DNA of 64,000 nt from an uncultured Clostridia bacterium (GTDB lineage: Bacteria > Bacillota > Clostridia > Christensenellales > Borkfalkiaceae). Of this stretch, positions 59,432 to 64,000 are shown piece after piece. Location of the stretch: NCBI GenBank assembly GCA_947625245.1, contig CANQNO010000002.1, forward strand, positions 82,453 to 146,452, written 5' to 3'. Position 1 is the first letter of the stretch; every line of letters begins with the position of its first letter. The notes under the pieces are model-generated. The model worked only from the letters and a program-made list of their open reading frames with translations, did not search any database and was not told the origin of the DNA. The translations under genes and the position numbers were made by a program.

Positions 59432-61357
59432 ATGCCTGAAAAAGTTCAATCCAATTACGACGCGAATTCCCTGCGCGCGTTAAAGGGGCTCGAACCCGTA
59501 AGGGAACACCCGGGAATGTATATAGGACCCACCGACGAAAAGGGTCTGCATTGCCTTGTGCGGGAGGTTATAGACAACTCCATAGACGAGGCTCTCGCCG
59601 GCTATTGCGATAAAATCGACGTTATAATAACCGCCGACGGCGCATGCACGGTAAAAGACAACGGCAGGGGCATACCCACCGGCATAAACGAAGAAGAGGG
59701 CATAAGCGGCGTGGAGCTTGCCTTGACCAATCTGAACGCGGGCGGCAAGTTCGGCGGCGGCAACAAGGCGGGCGGCTATAAAATTTCCTCAGGTCTGCAC
59801 GGCGTGGGCGTATCCTGCGTAAACGCGCTTTCGGACTACCTTATTGCCGAAGTCAGCCAAAACGGGCATGTATTCCGCCAAAGCTATAAGTGCGGCGTAC
59901 CCGACGCGCCCCTTGCCATAGTGGGCGACACGCAGGAGACGGGCACCACCATAACTTTCCACCCCGACGCCACTATTCTTGAAACCACTGAATTCAACTA
60001 CGACACCTTAAAAACCCTTTTAAGGGAACTTTCCTATCTCAACAAGGGGCTTACCCTCACCCTTACCGATCTGCGCGGCGAAAAAGAGCGCCACGACAGC
60101 TTTTGTTACGAGGGCGGCGTCGTGCACTTCATAGAAGACATAAACAGGGGCAAGGAAGTGCTCTTCGAAAAGCCCGTCTATTTTGAGGACTCCGAGGGCG
60201 ACGATAAATTCCTCGAAGTCGCAATACAGTACAACGACAGCTATGTGGAGCAAATCTTCCCCTTTTCCAACAATATCCGCCAGCCCGACGGCGGCACCCA
60301 CCTCGACGGTTTCAAGGCGGCTTTGACAAAGGTGATAAACGACTGCGGCCACCGCTTGAATATCCTCAAAGAGAACGAAAAGCTTTCGGGCGAGGACGTG
60401 CGCGAGGGCATAACCGCGGTAGTTTCGGTAAAGATAGCCGACGCGCAGTACGAAAGCCAGACTAAGGCAAAACTTTGTTCAACATACGTGCGCGGCTTCG
60501 TGCAAAAAGCCGTTACCGAAAAATTCGGCACATATCTCGAAGAACACCCCTCCGAAACCCGTGAACTCATAATGCGCTGCATAACGGCGCAGAGGGCGAG
60601 GGAAGCGGCGCGGCTCGCCCGCGAGGAGACGCACAGAAAGGGAGTGCTGGAGAGCACTAAACTCCCCGGCAAGCTCGCCGACTGTTCAGACAAACGCCCC
60701 GAACTCTGCGAAATTTACATCGTAGAGGGCGATTCGGCGGGCGGCACGGCTAAACAGGGGCGCGACAGAAGATTTCAGGCGATATTGCCCCTGCGCGGCA
60801 AAATATTGAACGTCGAAAAAGTGCGCATAAACCGCGTGCTCGAAAACGAAGAGATAAAGGCTATGATAACGGCGTTCGGATGCGGCATACAGGAAAACTT
60901 CGACGAGAGCAAGCTGCGTTACGACAGGATAATCATAATGACCGATGCCGACGTCGACGGCTCGCACATAAGAATACTTCTTTTAACTTTCTTTTTCCGC
61001 TATATGCGCCCGCTTGTAGAAAACGGTCACGTATACGCCGCCCAGCCGCCCTTATACAAGGTTTCGGCTAAGGGCATAGAGGACAAATATCTTTACGACG
61101 ACAAGGCGCTCGAAGAGTTCAGAAACACCTTTACGGGCAAGTTCGAGTTACAGCGCTACAAGGGTTTGGGCGAAATGAACAAAGAGCAGCTTTGGGAAAC
61201 AACCATGGACCCCGCAAAGCGTACGCTCGTGCGGATAAACGTGGAGGACGCCGTGGAAGCGGACAAGACGTTCGCGCTTTTAATGGGCGAACAGCCCGAA
61301 CTCAGGCGTCAGTTCATAGAGGACAACGCAAAACTTGTCGAAGAGTTGGACGTATAA
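59432..61357 (+). CDS. gyrB: DNA gyrase subunit B
   Basis: 641 residues. GHKL ATPase with EHPGMYIG, EVIDNSIDEALAG and NGRGIPTG; transducer; TOPRIM domain with EGDSAGGTAKQGRD near 431 and DADVDGSHI. The short form without the E. coli insert. Ends with the usual IEDNAK. RBS GGGAGAAAC. Forms an operon with gyrA nine bases later. Confidence 0.97.
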   Translation: MPEKVQSNYDANSLRALKGLEPVREHPGMYIGPTDEKGLHCLVREVIDNSIDEALAGYCDKIDVIITADGACTVKDNGRGIPTGINEEEGISGVELALTNLNAGGKFGGGNKAGGYKISSGLHGVGVSCVNALSDYLIAEVSQNGHVFRQSYKCGVPDAPLAIVGDTQETGTTITFHPDATILETTEFNYDTLKTLLRELSYLNKGLTLTLTDLRGEKERHDSFCYEGGVVHFIEDINRGKEVLFEKPVYFEDSEGDDKFLEVAIQYNDSYVEQIFPFSNNIRQPDGGTHLDGFKAALTKVINDCGHRLNILKENEKLSGEDVREGITAVVSVKIADAQYESQTKAKLCSTYVRGFVQKAVTEKFGTYLEEHPSETRELIMRCITAQRAREAARLAREETHRKGVLESTKLPGKLADCSDKRPELCEIYIVEGDSAGGTAKQGRDRRFQAILPLRGKILNVEKVRINRVLENEEIKAMITAFGCGIQENFDESKLRYDRIIIMTDADVDGSHIRILLLTFFFRYMRPLVENGHVYAAQPPLYKVSAKGIEDKYLYDDKALEEFRNTFTGKFELQRYKGLGEMNKEQLWETTMDPAKRTLVRINVEDAVEADKTFALLMGEQPELRRQFIEDNAKLVEELDV

Positions 61358-61366
61358 GGAGAATAT

Positions 61367-63910
61367 ATGGCTAAAAAGGAAACAAGTCCCGAGCTTACAG
61401 AGGAATTCAGAAAAACCCTTCAAATGACCAAAATGCTCGACGTGGAAGTGGACGAGGAGCTTAAAAAATCGTTCATAGCCTATGCTATGGCGGTAAACGT
61501 CTCCCGCGCTATCCCCGACGTCCGCGACGGGTTAAAGCCCGTGCACAGGCGCATACTCTACTCCATGCACGAGTTGGGTCTCTACTCCGACAAGGCGTTC
61601 AGAAAATGCGCCCGTATCGTCGGCGATTGCCTCGGTAAATATCACCCCCACGGCGACAGTTCGGTGTACGACGCGCTCGTCCGCCTTGCGCAGGATTTCT
61701 CCATAAACGAACCCCTTGTGGAAGGGCACGGCAACTTCGGTTCGGTTGACGGCGACCCTCCCGCGGCTATGAGGTACACGGAGGCAAGGCTCTCTAAAAT
61801 CGCCTCCGAAATGTTACGCGACCTCGACAGGGAAACGGTGGATTTTTATCCTACTTTCGACGACACCGGCATGCAGCCCACTGTGCTGCCGTCGCGTTTC
61901 CCCAATATGCTCGTAAACGGCTCCGATGGCATTGCCGTAGGTATGGCTACAAATATCCCGCCCCATAATCTGGGCGAGGTAATAGACGGCGTGATCGCCA
62001 TGATAGAAAACCCCGACATAGACGTGGACGGGCTGATGCAGTATGTAACCGCACCCGACTTTCCCACGGGCGCGCTCATTTTGGGCAGAAGCGGCATCAA
62101 AAAGGCATACCGCACAGGGCGCGGCAATATAGTTCTGCGCTCCCGCTGCGAGGTGGAAGAGTACCAGAGCGGCAACCAGACCCGCACCCGCATAATAGTT
62201 TCCGAAATCCCCTATCAGGTCAACAAGGCAAAGCTCATCGAAAGCATAGCCGACCTTGTAAAAAACAAGCGCATAGAGGGCATTTCGGATATCCGCGAGG
62301 AATCGGACAGGGACGGCATGCGCATTGTCATAGAAATCAAAAAGGACGCCAACGCGCAGGTAGTTTTAAACCTCCTGTACAAGCATACCAACCTTCAGAT
62401 TTCCGACGGCATAATAATGCTCGCCCTTGTGGACGGCGCACCCCGCATATTAAACTTAAAGGAGTGCCTGTACTACTATCTCGAACACCAAAAGGACATA
62501 ATAAAACGCCGCACGGCTTTCGACTTGCAAAAAGCCGAAGAACGCGCGCATATATTAAGGGGACTTGTCATCGCGCAGGCAAGCATAAACGAAGTGGTTG
62601 AAGTATGCCGCAACGCCGTGGACAAGAACGACTGCGTGGAAAAACTCACCGCAAACTTTATGCTGGACGAGAGACAGGCGACGGCGGTTGCCGAACTCCG
62701 CCTCTACCGCATATCCCACCTCGAAGTGGATAAAATCACGGGCGAGCTCAACGACCTCGAAACGCAGATAGCGGATTTTAAAGATATTCTCGCGCACGAA
62801 GAGCGGGTTTTGGGAATAATCAAAGACGACCTGCTGGAAATCAAGCGCAAATACCCTTCGGAGAGAAAGACCGAAGTGGTTGCCGACTTTACGGGCGATA
62901 TCGAGGACGCCGACCTCATACCCGTAGAACAGGTAGTAATATCCATGACCCATACGGGCTATGTAAAAAGACTGCCCGTGGCGGAATACCACGCGCAGAA
63001 CCGCGGCGGCATGGGCATTACGGCGCACCGCCCTAAGGAAGAGGACTTCGTTGAAAAAATGTTCGTATGCTCCTCGCACGACGACTTGTTGCTGTTCTCC
63101 GATTACGGCAAAGTTTACCGCATAAAGGCGTTCGAAATTCCCGAAGCCGCGCGCACGGCACGTGGCAGGGCGGTTGTAAACATTGTGCAGATAGGGCAGG
63201 GCGAAAAGATAGAAACCATAATCCCCGTCAGCACTTCAAGCGGATATATATCCTTTGCAACCAAAAACGGGCTCATTAAAAAGACCAAACTCGAAGAATT
63301 CGAAAGAATAAACAAAAACGGCAAAATCGCCATACGCCTCAACGAGGGCGACAAGCTCATTTCCGTTCAGTTCACTACGGGCGACAACGAGCTTATGATA
63401 GCGTCGCGTTCGGGCAAGTGCATCCGCTTCCCCGAAAGCAATGTGCGCTCCATGGGCAGGGATACCGCCGGCGTAAGGGGCATGTCTTTGGACGAGGGCG
63501 ACAGCCTTGTGGATATGCTCGTCGTCGACGAAAGCAAGGATATTTTAACTGTAACTTCCAACGGTTACGGCAAGCGTACGTCAACCGAAGATTACCGTGT
63601 GCAGGGCAGGGCAGGCAAGGGCATTAAGGCAGGGGTATTCAACGAAACTACCGGCAACCTTGTAAATATGAAGCAGGTCACCGACGCGGACGATATTATG
63701 ATAATTTCCGACGGCGGCACCATAATCCGCATGCATGCGGGCTCTATATCCAAAATTGGCAGAAACACCCGCGGCGTACGCCTTATGCGCCTTAAAGACG
63801 GCTCCGTTGCTACCGTTGCCGTGACGGAGATGGATGAAGAGGCGGAGGTTGTTGCTCCCGAAGTTTCGGAAACTCCCGAAACTCCCGAAACTCCCGAAAA
63901 CGACGCATAA
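61367..63910 (+). CDS. gyrA: DNA gyrase subunit A
   Basis: 847 residues. Catalytic tyrosine Y137 in MRYTEARL. The quinolone-determining region reads [10 protein letters not shown] with Ser98 and Asp102, equal to E. coli Ser83 and Asp87, so no classical resistance change. Six-blade C-terminal pinwheel from about 510. The GyrA-box is QNRGGMG (near 542) in place of the usual QRRGGKG. The tail has a threefold ETP repeat ([12 protein letters not shown]). Followed by repeat copy D, whose first hairpin probably ends transcription. Confidence 0.96.
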   Translation: MAKKETSPELTEEFRKTLQMTKMLDVEVDEELKKSFIAYAMAVNVSRAIPDVRDGLKPVHRRILYSMHELGLYSDKAFRKCARIVGDCLGKYHPHGDSSVYDALVRLAQDFSINEPLVEGHGNFGSVDGDPPAAMRYTEARLSKIASEMLRDLDRETVDFYPTFDDTGMQPTVLPSRFPNMLVNGSDGIAVGMATNIPPHNLGEVIDGVIAMIENPDIDVDGLMQYVTAPDFPTGALILGRSGIKKAYRTGRGNIVLRSRCEVEEYQSGNQTRTRIIVSEIPYQVNKAKLIESIADLVKNKRIEGISDIREESDRDGMRIVIEIKKDANAQVVLNLLYKHTNLQISDGIIMLALVDGAPRILNLKECLYYYLEHQKDIIKRRTAFDLQKAEERAHILRGLVIAQASINEVVEVCRNAVDKNDCVEKLTANFMLDERQATAVAELRLYRISHLEVDKITGELNDLETQIADFKDILAHEERVLGIIKDDLLEIKRKYPSERKTEVVADFTGDIEDADLIPVEQVVISMTHTGYVKRLPVAEYHAQNRGGMGITAHRPKEEDFVEKMFVCSSHDDLLLFSDYGKVYRIKAFEIPEAARTARGRAVVNIVQIGQGEKIETIIPVSTSSGYISFATKNGLIKKTKLEEFERINKNGKIAIRLNEGDKLISVQFTTGDNELMIASRSGKCIRFPESNVRSMGRDTAGVRGMSLDEGDSLVDMLVVDESKDILTVTSNGYGKRTSTEDYRVQGRAGKGIKAGVFNETTGNLVNMKQVTDADDIMIISDGGTIIRMHAGSISKIGRNTRGVRLMRLKDGSVATVAVTEMDEEAEVVAPEVSETPETPETPENDA

Positions 63911-64000
63911 GCTTCGCGATGCAAGTTCACAAAAATCGCAGTGCGGACGCGCACTGCGATTTTTCGTGATTTTGAGGGCTACTCGCCCTCTGCCCGCGAT
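63911..64000 (+). repeat. Dispersed multi-hairpin element, copy D (right end outside window)
   Basis: ATAAGCTTCGC lies over the gyrA stop (63907-63917), as near the left end of copies B and C, and is joined straight to hairpin 1: 63931-63945 with 63950-63964, 15 perfect pairs. Then AGGGC/GCCCT (hairpin 2) and CTGCCCGCGAT, the left arm of hairpin 3, where the window ends. The internal left third seen in copy B is missing. Confidence 0.75.

Noticed and set aside
1-64000. CRISPR arrays, tRNA and rRNA genes, transposases, integrases
   Set aside because: No regular direct repeats with spacers, no cloverleaf or CCA pattern, no rRNA-like segments and no recombinase motif were seen on reading both strands; the check was by eye only.

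Overview
This window is a dense stretch of a bacterial chromosome carrying almost only housekeeping genes. The gene set points to an endospore-forming member of the Clostridia. It has spmA/spmB, yabP/yabQ, sigH, a cwlD-type amidase and a DUF3794/LysM spore-coat-like protein next to veg, together with the Gram-positive marker set mcsA-mcsB-clpC, mrnC-rlmB-sigH and a PPi-type phosphofructokinase. No rRNA, tRNA, CRISPR array, transposase or phage structural gene was seen. Codon use in the core is fairly GC-rich (NNC/NNG endings). A few inserts are clearly more AT-rich. The exact genus cannot be told from the sequence.

Layout. 1-542: a structured repeat (left end outside the window), a 157-bp MITE-like inverted repeat and the deoR terminator. 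543-5858: deoR (-), cysS, a compact alaS, rplM-rpsI. 5859-11778: second repeat copy, small membrane protein, PPi-PFK, large lipoprotein, acidic zinc-ribbon protein. 11864-21678: veg, DUF3794/LysM gene, ispE, a membrane protein, cysteine desulfurase, spmBA (-), metG-tatD, rsmA. 21727-24381: a small accessory island (unknown gene, tandem XRE regulators of which one is broken, dinD) punctuated by three near-identical GC palindromes. 24390-32734: mnmG and dnaA (-), then divergent recF-PHP-vanW and plsX-rnc. 32759-37847: smc-ftsY and an acetyltransferase. 37958-41442: rubrerythrin with a frameshifted small gene, ferritin, NifU-like/GGGtGRT pair. 41552-47181: two surface proteins (-), mcsA-mcsB-clpC. 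47189-47760: third repeat copy plus alternating hairpins. 47859-58400: hemolysin III, cwlD (-), mrnC-rlmB-sigH-dnaX-ybaB-recR, gpsA, typA, yabP-yabQ-divIC-ppx. 58397-63910: an M50-like protease, a tiny zinc-ribbon gene (-), gyrB-gyrA. 63911-64000: start of a fourth repeat copy.

The most unusual feature is a dispersed intergenic element of about 350-430 bp. It has one copy at each window edge and two inside. All copies lie in the same orientation, and the three whose upstream neighbour is visible follow the 3' ends of rpsI, clpC and gyrA. It folds into at least four hairpins whose stems differ between copies by compensatory changes while specific loop and linker segments stay fixed, as expected for a conserved RNA or DNA structure. 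Its first hairpin is also found alone as the deoR terminator. Other points for follow-up are two promoters placed so that transcription should start at the ATG (ispE, dinD), a compact AlaRS lacking two domains, the split origin-region gene order (dnaA divergent from recF, no dnaN, gyrBA about 32 kb away), and an mcsAB-clpC operon without ctsR.
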